DNA from: CADEED01 sp043747875
Lineage (GTDB): Bacteria > Pseudomonadota > Gammaproteobacteria > Steroidobacterales > Steroidobacteraceae
Length of the DNA stretch: 64,000 nucleotides
Direction: 5' to 3'
Assembly: GCA_043747875.1 (NCBI GenBank)
Contig: JAYTOI010000003.1
Location: 62,001 to 126,000, forward strand
In this document: one piece after another, positions 9,246 to 17,937 of the stretch
Numbering within the stretch: position 1 is the stretch's first letter
How the letters are laid out: each line of letters starts with the position of its first letter
Made by a program: the position numbers and the translations under genes
The notes under the pieces: model-generated
Databases searched by the model: none
The model's input: the letters and a program-made list of their open reading frames with translations, nothing else
Told to the model about the DNA's origin: nothing

Positions 9246-9977
9246 GTGCCTTCCAAGACTCATGTCGGGACCGCGGGATGGAGCATTCCTCGAGCTGAGC
9301 AGCACCGGTTTCCTCCGGGCCAATCGCACCTCGCGCGCTACTCGCAGGTGCTTCCCGCTGTGGAGATCAATTCCACTTTCTATCGCGCGCATCGCGCCGC
9401 GACATTCGAGCGATGGGCCGCGAGCGTGCCACGCGCGTTCCGTTTTTCCATCAAGATTCCGCGCACCATCACGCACGACCAGCGGCTCGGCAGGAGTGCG
9501 CCGCTTATCGATGCGTTCCTCACGGACCTCGCACCATTGGGCGCGCGGCTCGGCTGCCTGCTCGTGCAGCTGCCGCCGAGCCTGGAGTTCGACGCGCGAG
9601 TCGCCCGCAATTTCCTCACGGTGCTGCGCAGACGCTTTGATCGCGGCATCGCCCTCGAGCCCAGGCATGCGAGCTGGTTTGGAGGCCGCGCCGACCGTCT
9701 TCTGAATGATTTCGAAATCGCCCGCGTCGCCGCCGCTCCACCGCGAGCGGAGGGCGGCGGCGAGACAGGTGGATGGCCGGGGCTCGCGTATTTTCGACTC
9801 CATGGCTCGCCACGGATCTATTACTCGTCTTATGAAGACGACTTTGTCGATGCGATCGCGATCCGGCTGCGCGCCTTGCGGCGCCGTCGCATTCCCACGT
9901 GGTGCATCTTCGACAACACGACGCTCGGTGCGGCGACGGGCAATGCATTGTCGGTCATCGAGCAACTGCCGGCATGA
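9246..9977 (+). CDS. DUF72 (YecE-like) protein
   Basis: About 243 residues with the DUF72 signature: VGTAGWSIP at the N-terminus, LPAVEINSTFYR, FRFSIKIPRTITHDQRL, and the late YFRLHGSP and CIFDNTTLGAATGNAL blocks. It is a TIM-barrel family without an agreed reaction. I chose the GTG at 9246 because the conserved VGTAGW should lie within the first ten residues; ATGs at 9165 and 9216 would add residues unlike the family, and the first overlaps the promoter of the divergent GH43 gene. No functional link to either neighbour is evident. Confidence 0.8.
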   Translation: MPSKTHVGTAGWSIPRAEQHRFPPGQSHLARYSQVLPAVEINSTFYRAHRAATFERWAASVPRAFRFSIKIPRTITHDQRLGRSAPLIDAFLTDLAPLGARLGCLLVQLPPSLEFDARVARNFLTVLRRRFDRGIALEPRHASWFGGRADRLLNDFEIARVAAAPPRAEGGGETGGWPGLAYFRLHGSPRIYYSSYEDDFVDAIAIRLRALRRRRIPTWCIFDNTTLGAATGNALSVIEQLPA

Positions 9978-9985
9978 ACATGAGT

Positions 9986-10018
9986 CGGCGCGGCGCGCAT
10001 AGGCAGCGCGCCGCGCTG
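9986..10018. terminator. Strong GC hairpin between convergent DUF72 and M56 genes
   Basis: GCGCGGCGCGC (9988-9998) and its exact complement (10006-10016) are separated by seven bases in the 121-bp gap between two convergent genes, and the outer flanks still pair. No T tract follows on either strand, so this is a candidate bidirectional terminator or mRNA-stabilising hairpin rather than a textbook intrinsic terminator. Nothing else is recognisable in the gap. Confidence 0.4.
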
Positions 10019-10098
10019 CGGGAGCAATTCTCGGCGACTGGCCGGCAAGGCGCCGAAGTTCGGGAACCACCAGTAGCGCGCGCCCATGACAGATCGCG

Positions 10099-11430
10099 CT
10101 AGCACTGGTCCGATGGGTCGGTGCTGGGCACGCCGAAGCGCAGCGCCCACTTTTGCGGCCAATTCTTCGCCCTCGCCTTGGATGCATTCGCGGCCGGTTC
10201 GATAAAGACGATCCCATCCTTCTCGTGCTTTATCAGCCTCATGGAGTCGAGGACAATAGTTAGAGCCTGATCCCAGGGCATCTCGGCCAGACTGACGGTG
10301 ATCGTGCCATCGATTTTGTCGCTGACCAGGATGTTCACGCGCGCAGCGTCGGCAAGTGCTTTCAAGACCTGGCGTACATCGGCGTCTTGGTACTGCAGGC
10401 GGACGCGATTGCCGGCGCTCGATTGAATCCTGCCGACGGGGGTAGCAGCACTCGAGACCGCCTGGGTCGCGGGGGTTTGCGCCTGCCCTGGGGATGCAAA
10501 TGTCAGGCCGATGAACACGGGCGCCGCAAAGATGGCCAGCCCAGTGGTTCCAAGAAAAAGGCTCTTTGCACGGCCCAAGCCGACGATCGTTTCATTTTTC
10601 ATGATTGCCTCCAACCGGATTTGAAGATCGGCGCCTGAGACGCCGGACACGCAGGTGAGTTTCGACCCCACGTAGTGGCGGCACACGGTGAGGATTCCTT
10701 CCGCGTAGGTTCGAGCGTGGTGCCCAGATCGAACGACGGCCTCGTCGCACGCCCGTTCCCGCTCGTGAATGAGGCGCGCACCGACCCACCAGACGAGCGG
10801 ATGAAACCAGAACACCGCTTCGACAAACATGTGGATCGCGGAGGTCAGGTTGTCGCGCCGACGCACGTGACAAAGCTCGTGTTCGAGGATGGCTCGTAGC
10901 TGGCTGCCATCGAGTTGCGAAGCGATTTGTTCGGGCAACAACAGCACGGGACGGCGAATTCCGACGACGCCAGGTTCATGCAGCGTCGGTGAACTCAGCA
11001 CCGGGATCGGTGCGATGACCGGGCTCGGAATCGCCGCTCGGACCATGGTCTGGAGCTCGCGCCAGCGCACCAGCCACCGGACAATGAGAGCCAGAAAACC
11101 GATCGCCCATGCGCTCAGAACGAGGGCTTCGGTGAGGGCGAAACCATTTTCATCGGACGAAGCGATATACGTCGCTGGCGCGACGAGCGGCGCCGCCACT
11201 TGTTTTGCCGTGCTGAAGGCAACAGACACCGGAGCGTGCAGAACGCGTTCAGCGATCTGTTTGCCGATGAGCGCCAGCAACGAAAAGGGCACGAGGAATT
11301 TGAGCGATGCCGCTAACCAGATCCAATAGCGCAGGTGGGCACCATTCCGATGCAGTAACGACGTCGAGACCCAAGCCAGCAGGACGAATAACGACGATTG
11401 CCAGAGATGGTCGATGAACGCGGGAATCAT
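10099..11430 (-). CDS. BlaR1-like M56 membrane metallopeptidase with C-terminal STN-like domain
   Basis: 443 residues starting at 11430, overlapping the stop of the BlaI-type gene by 4 bp. The N-terminal half has several membrane segments (near residues 10-25, 35-55, 100-122) and an M56 zinc site, HELCH at 184-188 with a downstream ERERACDEAVV. A further membrane segment near 292-312 leads to a periplasmic tail. Instead of the penicillin-binding sensor of BlaR1, the tail (about 345-412) resembles the short STN/secretin N-terminal fold: VRLQYQDADVRQVLKALA, VSDKIDGTITVSL, MPWDQALTIVL. By family analogy it senses an envelope signal and cleaves the partner repressor. The ligand is unknown. Confidence 0.85.
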   Translation of the reverse strand: MIPAFIDHLWQSSLFVLLAWVSTSLLHRNGAHLRYWIWLAASLKFLVPFSLLALIGKQIAERVLHAPVSVAFSTAKQVAAPLVAPATYIASSDENGFALTEALVLSAWAIGFLALIVRWLVRWRELQTMVRAAIPSPVIAPIPVLSSPTLHEPGVVGIRRPVLLLPEQIASQLDGSQLRAILEHELCHVRRRDNLTSAIHMFVEAVFWFHPLVWWVGARLIHERERACDEAVVRSGHHARTYAEGILTVCRHYVGSKLTCVSGVSGADLQIRLEAIMKNETIVGLGRAKSLFLGTTGLAIFAAPVFIGLTFASPGQAQTPATQAVSSAATPVGRIQSSAGNRVRLQYQDADVRQVLKALADAARVNILVSDKIDGTITVSLAEMPWDQALTIVLDSMRLIKHEKDGIVFIEPAANASKARAKNWPQKWALRFGVPSTDPSDQC

Positions 11431-11813
11431 TCCTTCTTCTCCTTGCGCGTCAGCTCTTTGACCCGCAACTCGGCGTCCTTGATGTCTTTGAGCGTAAGCC
11501 GGCCTGATTCGATCAGGTGAGCCATCACCGGCTGCGTCCGGCCGCCGAAGTGCGCAAGAAAATCGTCGATCAGACCGCGGTGGGTCGCCTCTTGCGAAAG
11601 AGTCGCTTCGAAGATGTGGGCGTTGCTGATTTTGCGCACGCGCCGGAGCGCATTCTTGCCTTCGAGGCGATACACGATGGTCTGAACCGTGGTGTAGGCA
11701 GGTCTCTTCTTCTCCGGGAAGGCTTCCAGGATCTCGCGCACGGCGCTCGGGCCACGCTCCCAAAGTGTTTGCATGATCTTGAGTTCTAGTTTGGTCAACG
11801 TCGGCCGCGCCAT
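11427..11813 (-). CDS. BlaI/MecI/CopY-type repressor
   Basis: 128 residues with the BlaI winged helix: LTKLELKIMQTLWERGPSAVREI at the N-terminus, then PAYTTVQTIVYRLEGKNALRR, and a C-terminal dimerisation helix with FLAHFGGR. The start at 11813 has an AGGAG site just upstream and lies 20 bp from a perfect CATAGTAG/CTACTATG palindrome, the likely operator. Its stop overlaps the start of the M56 gene (ATGA), the usual arrangement for a repressor and its cognate sensor protease. The regulon is not visible beyond autoregulation; there is no beta-lactamase gene nearby. Confidence 0.92.
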   Translation of the reverse strand: MARPTLTKLELKIMQTLWERGPSAVREILEAFPEKKRPAYTTVQTIVYRLEGKNALRRVRKISNAHIFEATLSQEATHRGLIDDFLAHFGGRTQPVMAHLIESGRLTLKDIKDAELRVKELTRKEKKE

Positions 11814-11832
11814 GTTTTCAGTCTCCTACAAT

Positions 11833-11851
11833 CATAGTAGAATCTACTATG
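11833..11851. promoter_or_regulatory. Operator for the BlaI-type repressor
   Basis: CATAGTAG and CTACTATG form a perfect inverted repeat around three bases, 20 bp before the blaI-like start codon. Repressors of this family bind TACT/AGTA-type dyads, so repression of its own operon is expected. The stretch is AT-rich compared with its surroundings and also contains -10-like TACTAT. Confidence 0.7.
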
Positions 11852-11984
11852 GTGTCGTCAGGCGTGCAAGTTCATTTCGGCGGCGGCTATCGATGACGCG
11901 CTCCGCGACACCGTGCAGGCCCCACCCGGCCGAACAACGTGAACCTTCGGCCGAGGGTCGCCGCCGCTGGGAAAAGCGGGCAAA

Positions 11985-12815
11985 ATGCCCGCAATGCGCG
12001 ACCTTCAGCAAAACAACGTACGGGTACTCGGAAAAGGACCGCGCACCATGATCCTGGCGCATGGATTTGGCTGCGATCAGAACATGTGGCGCCATGTGGT
12101 ACCGGCATTCGAGGGCGATTTCCGCGTCGTGCTGTTTGATTACGTGGGTCACGGTCGCGCGAACGCCACGACCTTCGACCCTGCACGCTATGCCACCCTC
12201 GAAGGTTACGCCGACGACGTGGTCGAAATCTGCGATGCGTTGGCCATCCGGGACGCAGTGTTCGTCGGTCATTCGGTCAGCGCGATGATCGGCGTACTGG
12301 CCTCCCGCAAGCACCCCGCGCGCTTCAGTTCTCTGGTGCTGGTGGGGCCTTCTCCCCGATACGTGAACGAAGGCGGCTATGTCGGCGGATTTACGCGCGA
12401 AGACATCGATGGACTGCTCGACTTTCTCGATTCGAACTACCTGGGCTGGTCGAGCACGATGGCCCCGGTGATCATGGCTAACCCGGACCGGCCGGCGCTG
12501 AGCGAGGAACTGGCAAACAGCTTTTGCCGCACCGACCCTGAAGTTGCCCGGCACTTCGCGCGCGTCACGTTCCTTTCAGACAATCGCGCGGACCTTGCGG
12601 GCGTAAGCGTGCCCACGCTCATCCTGCAGTGCTCACACGATTCCATTGCCCCCGAGAGCGTTGGCCGCTATGTCGAAGCGAACATCCCGAACAGCACGTT
12701 CGTCCAGCTCAGCGCCACCGGACACTGCCCGCATCTGAGCGATCCCGCCGAGACGGTGGCGGCCATCCGGGCATTTCTCCGCGATCGTGGGCTGTCGTGC
12801 GACCGTGCTGCCTGA
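11985..12815 (+). CDS. RsbQ-like alpha/beta hydrolase (KAI2/D14 family)
   Basis: 276 residues that match RsbQ closely: ILAHGFGCDQNMWRHV oxyanion region, VLFDYVGHG, and a full catalytic triad Ser97 (VGHSVSAM), Asp219 (SHDSIAP) and His247 (ATGHCPHLSDP), at essentially the positions known for Bacillus RsbQ. In Bacillus, RsbQ works with the PAS phosphatase RsbP in energy-stress signalling, probably by processing a small ligand for the PAS domain. Here the following gene is a PAS hybrid histidine kinase whose start lies inside this one, so the partner is probably that kinase. Either of two close ATGs (11985, 11994) could be the start. Confidence 0.85.
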   Translation: MPAMRDLQQNNVRVLGKGPRTMILAHGFGCDQNMWRHVVPAFEGDFRVVLFDYVGHGRANATTFDPARYATLEGYADDVVEICDALAIRDAVFVGHSVSAMIGVLASRKHPARFSSLVLVGPSPRYVNEGGYVGGFTREDIDGLLDFLDSNYLGWSSTMAPVIMANPDRPALSEELANSFCRTDPEVARHFARVTFLSDNRADLAGVSVPTLILQCSHDSIAPESVGRYVEANIPNSTFVQLSATGHCPHLSDPAETVAAIRAFLRDRGLSCDRAA

Positions 12816-14412
12816 CCATAAAGAGTTGGAGGACAGTGCCGAGGAGCTGTTCGAACACGCTCCCTGCGGCTATCTGGTCACGCACGCGGACGGCCGGATC
12901 CTTCGCGCCAACGCCACTTTCAGCCAGTTGATCGGGAGCAGTCGCGAAGCGCTGATCGGACGTCGCCTGTCAGAATTGCTCACGGTGGCGGGACGCATCT
13001 ACTTCGACACGCACGTCCGGCCGCTGCTGGCCTTGCAAGGGTATGTGCGCGAGATCGCCTTGGATCTGCAGGTGCCGGAGCCGCGCAAGACGCTGTCGGT
13101 GATCCTGAATGCGACGCAGACGGCGGATTCGACCGGGCGTGCGGCGCGATTGCGCGTCCTGGTTTTCGACGCGACCGAGCGCCGGCAGTACGAGCGGGAG
13201 CTGCTGCTCGCGCGTCGCGAAGCAGACGAGGCCACGGCCACTCAGCGCCTGGCACGCGAGCAGGCGGAGCGCGCGGGTCGCGCCAAGGATGATTTCCTGG
13301 CGCTGGTATCGCACGAGCTGCGCACGCCGCTCAGCGCCATCCTGGGCTGGACGCAGGTGCTGCGCAGGACGGGTAGTGAGGCGGACAAACTCGAGAAAGG
13401 GCTTGGCGTCATCGAGCGCAACGCCCAACTGCAAGTGCGGCTCATCGAAGATCTGCTCGACATGAGCCGGATGGTCGCGGGAAAAATGCGTCTCGACGTG
13501 CAAAACGTGTCGCTGGCGCAGGTGATCGAAGCCGCGCTGGAAACGACCGCGCCCAGTGCGCACGCGCGCCACATTCGTCTGCAGAGAATTCTCGACCCCA
13601 CGGTGATGGTGTCGGGAGATGCGGGGCGATTGCAGCAGATCTTCTGGAACTTGTTGAGCAACGCCATCAAGTTCACCCCGGCGGAAGGGTTTGTGCGCGT
13701 GGTCATGCAGAAGGTGAACTCGCACATCGAAGTGTGCGTGACGGACAGCGGCCAGGGCATGTCGGAGGATTTCATTGCGCACGCTTTCGAGCGCTTTCGT
13801 CAGTCGAGCACGCCCGGCGTGCGCCAGACGGGCGGTTTGGGCCTGGGGCTGTCCATCGTGAAGTACCTGGTCGAGATGCATGGAGGCTCGATCGAGGCAC
13901 GCAGCGAAGGCGAGGGTCGCGGCTCGACGTTCATCGTGAAAATGCCGGTGCTCGCGGCTAACACGGCAGGCGAGGCGCACCGGCATCCCCAAGCCGCCAT
14001 CGGCGATCCCGTCTCGCATGCCAGCGTGAGCCTGCGCGGCCTGAAGGTCCTGATAGTGGATGACGAGCGTGATGCGCGAGATGTGCTGTGGCACATCCTG
14101 TCCGAGCGCGGAGCCGTGGTGAACGCATTCGGGTCGGTGGAGGAGGCGCTCTCGTCGATAGAAGAACTCGCCCCCGACGTACTCGTGAGCGATATCGGGA
14201 TGCCCGGCGAGGACGGTTACGAGTTCATCCGGAAGGTACGCATGCTGGGCGAGCCTGTCAGTCGCATGCCCGCCATTGCGCGCACGGCTTTCTCGCATCT
14301 CGACGACCGCACCAAGGCGTTGCTCGCCGGATTTCAAACGCACCTTGCAAAGCCGGTCGATGCGCGCGAGCTCATCCTCACCGTGGCATCGGTTGCCGGC
14401 CGATCGAAATGA
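12787..14412 (+). CDS. PAS-domain hybrid histidine kinase with C-terminal receiver
   Basis: 541 residues from the GTG at 12787 (another GTG at 12805), overlapping the RsbQ-like gene. Order: a PAS domain (about 20-132), a short coiled coil (about 135-165), HisKA with phospho-acceptor His176 (VSHELRTPLSAILG), an HATPase (VTDSGQGM, GGLGLGLSIV), and a receiver domain with Asp469 in LVSDIGMPGEDGYE. No membrane segment is present, so it is cytoplasmic. There is no histidine phosphotransfer or output domain in view, so phosphoryl flow must end in the receiver or in an unlinked protein. It overlaps the next gene by 4 bp, implying coupled expression with the sugar-acid genes. Confidence 0.87.
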   Translation: MGCRATVLPDHKELEDSAEELFEHAPCGYLVTHADGRILRANATFSQLIGSSREALIGRRLSELLTVAGRIYFDTHVRPLLALQGYVREIALDLQVPEPRKTLSVILNATQTADSTGRAARLRVLVFDATERRQYERELLLARREADEATATQRLAREQAERAGRAKDDFLALVSHELRTPLSAILGWTQVLRRTGSEADKLEKGLGVIERNAQLQVRLIEDLLDMSRMVAGKMRLDVQNVSLAQVIEAALETTAPSAHARHIRLQRILDPTVMVSGDAGRLQQIFWNLLSNAIKFTPAEGFVRVVMQKVNSHIEVCVTDSGQGMSEDFIAHAFERFRQSSTPGVRQTGGLGLGLSIVKYLVEMHGGSIEARSEGEGRGSTFIVKMPVLAANTAGEAHRHPQAAIGDPVSHASVSLRGLKVLIVDDERDARDVLWHILSERGAVVNAFGSVEEALSSIEELAPDVLVSDIGMPGEDGYEFIRKVRMLGEPVSRMPAIARTAFSHLDDRTKALLAGFQTHLAKPVDARELILTVASVAGRSK

Positions 14413-15695
14413 AGCCGATCGATGCCGGCACACCTGCCGCGGGCTTCGAGCGCCGCTGGGCGATCGCGCTGATGATCGCGGTGGCGATCGCCATCAGCTA
14501 TCTGGATCGCCAGACGCTCCCCTGGGCCCTCAAGAACATCCAGGCCGATATCCCCATCGGAAACCAGACCAAGGCGTTCCTGGATTCCGCATTCCTCGCC
14601 ACGTACGGGCTCATGTACCTGGGTGGGGGATGGTTGTTAGACCGCATCGGAACGCGGCGCGGACTGCTGCTCATCATGATTTTCTGGTCGCTCGCCTGCG
14701 CCAGCCACGGCCTGGCGGGCGGCGTGATCGCGCTGGCCGCCAGCCGGCTGTTGCTCGGCGTGGGCGAGGGCGGCGGATTTCCGGCGGCGACTCGCGCGGT
14801 GGCCGAATGGTTCGGGCCGCGGGATCGAGCCGCGGCACTCGGCATCATCAATGCCGGCACGGCCGTCGGCGCGGTCGTCGCACCGCCCCTGATTGCATTG
14901 ATCCTCGTGCATGCCCATTGGTGGGATCTGGCGAGCTGGCGCTGGGTGTTCTTCGTCACGGGTGCCCTGGGCCTGGCCTGGGCCGTGTGGTGGTGGACTA
15001 GCTATCAGACGCCGTCGGTTGCGCCCGACCCCGTGAGTGCCGGGATCGAGCGTGCGGCCGCGGGCGCCGCCCCCTCGCTCGCCGCGCTGGTCGCGAAGCG
15101 CGAGGTCCTGGGTATTGCGTTCGCGAAGTTCCTGAGCGATGGCGCCTGGTATTTCTATCTATTCTGGCTGCCCAAATATCTCTTCGAGGCGCGGGGTTTC
15201 GATCTCAAGCAGGCCGCGAGCGTCGGCTGGATTCCGTACGCCGCCTCGGGAATAGGCAGCCTGTGCGGCGGCTATCTGTCGAGTCGGTTGCTGGCGCGGA
15301 ACTTCTCGGTGAACGCCGCGCGCAAGATTGCGCTGGGCGCGAGTGCCGCGCTGATGCCCTGGGTGATGCTGGTGCCGCAGGTGGATTCGATCCCCTGCGT
15401 GCTGTTCCTGTTCAGCCTTGCATTCTTCGGACAGCAAAGCTGGTCGACACTGGTCATGACGGTGCCCACCGACCTCGTACCCCGCGCTGCGCTCGGCAAG
15501 CTGGCGGGGCTCGTCGGCCTTGGCGGAGCGTTCGGCGGAATCGTGATGGGCCAGGCTGCGGGCTGGGCTCTCGACCACGGCTTCGGCTACACACCCGTTC
15601 TGGTCGTGGCGGCATCACTGCACCTGGCGGCATTCCTGGTGATCTGCACCACCATACCGCGCATCCGGCAACTCGATTTTCCCCAGAGGATTTGA
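14409..15695 (+). CDS. MFS transporter, anion:cation symporter (hexuronate-type) family
   Basis: 428 residues, about 12 membrane helices, starting at 14409 in an ATGA overlap with the kinase stop. The early SYLDRQTLPWALKNI and the GWLLDRIGTRRGLL loop are typical of the ACS family (ExuT/GudP type) that imports hexuronates and aldarates. It is followed after 4 bp by an enolase-superfamily sugar-acid dehydratase and then a beta-hydroxyacid dehydrogenase, which strongly suggests uptake of a sugar acid. The exact substrate cannot be read from sequence. Confidence 0.85.
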   Translation: MKPIDAGTPAAGFERRWAIALMIAVAIAISYLDRQTLPWALKNIQADIPIGNQTKAFLDSAFLATYGLMYLGGGWLLDRIGTRRGLLLIMIFWSLACASHGLAGGVIALAASRLLLGVGEGGGFPAATRAVAEWFGPRDRAAALGIINAGTAVGAVVAPPLIALILVHAHWWDLASWRWVFFVTGALGLAWAVWWWTSYQTPSVAPDPVSAGIERAAAGAAPSLAALVAKREVLGIAFAKFLSDGAWYFYLFWLPKYLFEARGFDLKQAASVGWIPYAASGIGSLCGGYLSSRLLARNFSVNAARKIALGASAALMPWVMLVPQVDSIPCVLFLFSLAFFGQQSWSTLVMTVPTDLVPRAALGKLAGLVGLGGAFGGIVMGQAAGWALDHGFGYTPVLVVAASLHLAAFLVICTTIPRIRQLDFPQRI

Positions 15696-15699
15696 GCGA

Positions 15700-16878
15700 A
15701 TGAAGATCACCGAAATCCGTACGCGCGTCGTGAAGTGGGAAGGCGCAACCGCGCCGCTGCCGCCGCACTTCTGCACCAACCCCATGGATCTGATCTCCCC
15801 GCGCCTGTCGCCCGAGACCATGGGCACGTTCACGTTTCACGGCTGGCTGATCGTGGAGATTTTCACCGACCAGGGGCTGGTGGGAATCGGCAATGCCGCG
15901 CTCTCGCCCCTGCTCACCAAGCAGACCATCGATACGTACCTGGCGCCGCTGCTCATCGGCGAGAACCCGTGGGACACGGAATTCCTCTGGCAGCACATGT
16001 ATCGCAAGACGATGGCCTTCGGACGCAAGGGCGTGGCGATGATCGCCATCTCGGCGATCGACATCGCGCTCTGGGATCTCATGGGGAAGTCTGCGCGCCA
16101 ACCTTGTTATCGCCTCATGGGCGGGCGCACCAAGGCGCGCATTCCCGTGTATGCCAGCCGTCTGTATTCGACGCCACTCGAGGAACTCGCCGCCGAAGCG
16201 CGGCGTTACAAGGCCGAAGGTTATCGGGCGATGAAACTTCGTTTCGGCTGGGGCCCCATCGACGGGGCAGAGGGCATGGTGCGCAATGTCGAACTACTGC
16301 GTACGGTGCGTGACGCCGTGGGTGACGACGTCGACGTGATGGCCGACGCTTACATGGGTTGGAGCCTCGACTACGCCAAGCGCATGATGCGGCTGATAGA
16401 GCCCTTCAATCTGCGCTGGCTCGAAGAGGCGATCATCCCCGACGACGTACACGGATACCAGGAGCTGCGCCGCTTCGGAACCACGCCCATTGCCGCCGGC
16501 GAGCACGAGCACACGATCTACGGCTTTCGCCAGCTCATCGAGGCGAAATCGCTCGACTACATCCAGTTCGATACCAACCGGGTGGGCGGGCTCACCGCCG
16601 CGCGCAAGATTCAGGCGCTGGCCGAGTCGTACTCGATTCCGGTGGTGCCGCATGCCGGTCAGATGCACAACTACCACGTCGTGATGGCGAGCCTCAATTC
16701 GCCCATCGCCGAATATTTTCCGCCGGTGGATGTCGAAGTGGGCAACGAGCTGTTCTGGTACATCTTCAAGGGCGAGCCCGTGGCCAGGGACGGATTCGTC
16801 GAGCTCGATGACGACGTGCCCGGCCTCGGCCTGACGATCGACGAAGCTGCACTTTCGAGATTCAAGGTGATCTCATGA
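15700..16878 (+). CDS. Enolase-superfamily sugar-acid dehydratase (L-rhamnonate-dehydratase-like)
   Basis: 392 residues of the mandelate racemase/muconate lactonising enzyme type. Metal ligands are visible as Asp216 (MADAYMGW), Glu242 (WLEEA) and Glu268 (AAGEHEH). The His-Asp dyad of the dehydratases is His318 (VVPHAGQMHNYHVV) with Asp291 (IQFDTNR). The C-terminal block with NSPIAEYFPP and PGLGLTID resembles rhamnonate dehydratases, which turn an aldonate into a 2-keto-3-deoxy acid. Substrate assignment by similarity alone is risky in this superfamily. The gene lies between the transporter and a dehydrogenase that overlaps it by 4 bp. Confidence 0.8.
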   Translation: MKITEIRTRVVKWEGATAPLPPHFCTNPMDLISPRLSPETMGTFTFHGWLIVEIFTDQGLVGIGNAALSPLLTKQTIDTYLAPLLIGENPWDTEFLWQHMYRKTMAFGRKGVAMIAISAIDIALWDLMGKSARQPCYRLMGGRTKARIPVYASRLYSTPLEELAAEARRYKAEGYRAMKLRFGWGPIDGAEGMVRNVELLRTVRDAVGDDVDVMADAYMGWSLDYAKRMMRLIEPFNLRWLEEAIIPDDVHGYQELRRFGTTPIAAGEHEHTIYGFRQLIEAKSLDYIQFDTNRVGGLTAARKIQALAESYSIPVVPHAGQMHNYHVVMASLNSPIAEYFPPVDVEVGNELFWYIFKGEPVARDGFVELDDDVPGLGLTIDEAALSRFKVIS

Positions 16879-17735
16879 AGGTCGCGGTGCTCGGGCTCGG
16901 GATCATGGGCGCAGGCATGGCCCGCCAGCTCGTCGCGAAGAGTTTCGACGTCACGGTATGGAACCGCGACGTGGCCAAGACTGCCGCGCTGGCCTCGGCC
17001 GGGGCTCGCGTCGCCGCAACACCCGCGCTGGCCGCGGCGGGCGCCGACATCGTCCTGGCGATGCTCGCCAACGACGACGCCTCGCGCAGCGTGTGGCTCG
17101 GCGGCGCGGGCGCGCTGGCCGCCATGCGCAAGGACGCCATTGCCATCGAGTCGAGCACGCTCACGGTGGAATGGATTCGCGAGCTCGCTGCTGCCGCGAA
17201 AGATCGCGGCGTCGCTTTTCTCGATGCGCCCGTGACGGGTAGCAAGGCGCAGGCACAGAGCGGTGCGTTGTCGTTCCTGGTGGGCGGCCCCGCCGAATTG
17301 CTCGAGCGCGTCCGTCCAGCACTCGCGGCGATGGGCAGCGACATCGCGCATCTCGGCGGCACTGGCAGTGGCGCGATGATGAAGCTCATCAACAACTTTC
17401 TGTGTGGGGTGCAGGTAGCGAGCCTCGCCGAGGCGATCGCGATGGCGGAACGTGGTGGGCTCGACGCGCGCCAGGCGGTTGCCGTACTGTCAGCCGGCTC
17501 ACCGGGCAGTCCGCTCGTGAAGGTCGTCGCGCAGCGCATGCTCGAGCGCGCTTACGAACCCAATTTTTTCATCCCGCTCATGGCGAAAGACCTGAGCTAC
17601 GCGCGGCAGACGTTTGCGCGCGCGGGAATCGAATTGGCGAGCGCCGATGCGGCGCGGGCCCGCTTCGTCGACGCGGAACGTGCCGGCCTGGGTCAGAAGG
17701 ACATCGCGGCTATCGTGGAACTGCTGCGCCGCTAG
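16875..17735 (+). CDS. Beta-hydroxyacid dehydrogenase (3-HIBADH / tartronate-semialdehyde-reductase family)
   Basis: 286 residues. N-terminal Rossmann motif GLGIMGAGMA, then the DAPVTGSKAQAQSGALSF substrate-binding block and the catalytic Lys in GAMMKLINNFL. The family reduces or oxidises beta-hydroxyacids such as 3-hydroxyisobutyrate, tartronate semialdehyde or related sugar-acid fragments with NAD(P). The ATGA overlap with the dehydratase gene suggests a shared pathway, probably reduction of a semialdehyde formed by cleavage of the keto-deoxy acid; no aldolase gene is present in the window. Confidence 0.85.
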   Translation: MKVAVLGLGIMGAGMARQLVAKSFDVTVWNRDVAKTAALASAGARVAATPALAAAGADIVLAMLANDDASRSVWLGGAGALAAMRKDAIAIESSTLTVEWIRELAAAAKDRGVAFLDAPVTGSKAQAQSGALSFLVGGPAELLERVRPALAAMGSDIAHLGGTGSGAMMKLINNFLCGVQVASLAEAIAMAERGGLDARQAVAVLSAGSPGSPLVKVVAQRMLERAYEPNFFIPLMAKDLSYARQTFARAGIELASADAARARFVDAERAGLGQKDIAAIVELLRR

Positions 17736-17937
17736 CAGTTTTCGATCACGAGCCGCGAACGCACCGCGTCGAAACTCGTACGCCCCGGCGGCAACTAGCG
17801 TAGCTTCAATGCGTTGGCTGCTGCTGGTACCCGCCGCATTTCGGCGATTTCTCACGGACCAGATATCGCCACTTCAAACGTGCGCGAGACCAAAGCATGC
17901 ACGCGCACCCATTCCTTCTCACCATCGAGTACTCAAT

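Noticed and set aside
9830..10162. A minus-strand frame (MGARYWWFPNF...) in the gap between the DUF72 and M56 genes
   Set aside because: It overlaps both neighbours and crosses the strong hairpin at 9988-10016; no family pattern or ribosome site.
17736..17937. A riboswitch or small RNA in front of the RRM gene
   Set aside because: No conserved aptamer motif or stable terminator-like hairpin could be recognised; only a possible cold-type leader can be suggested.
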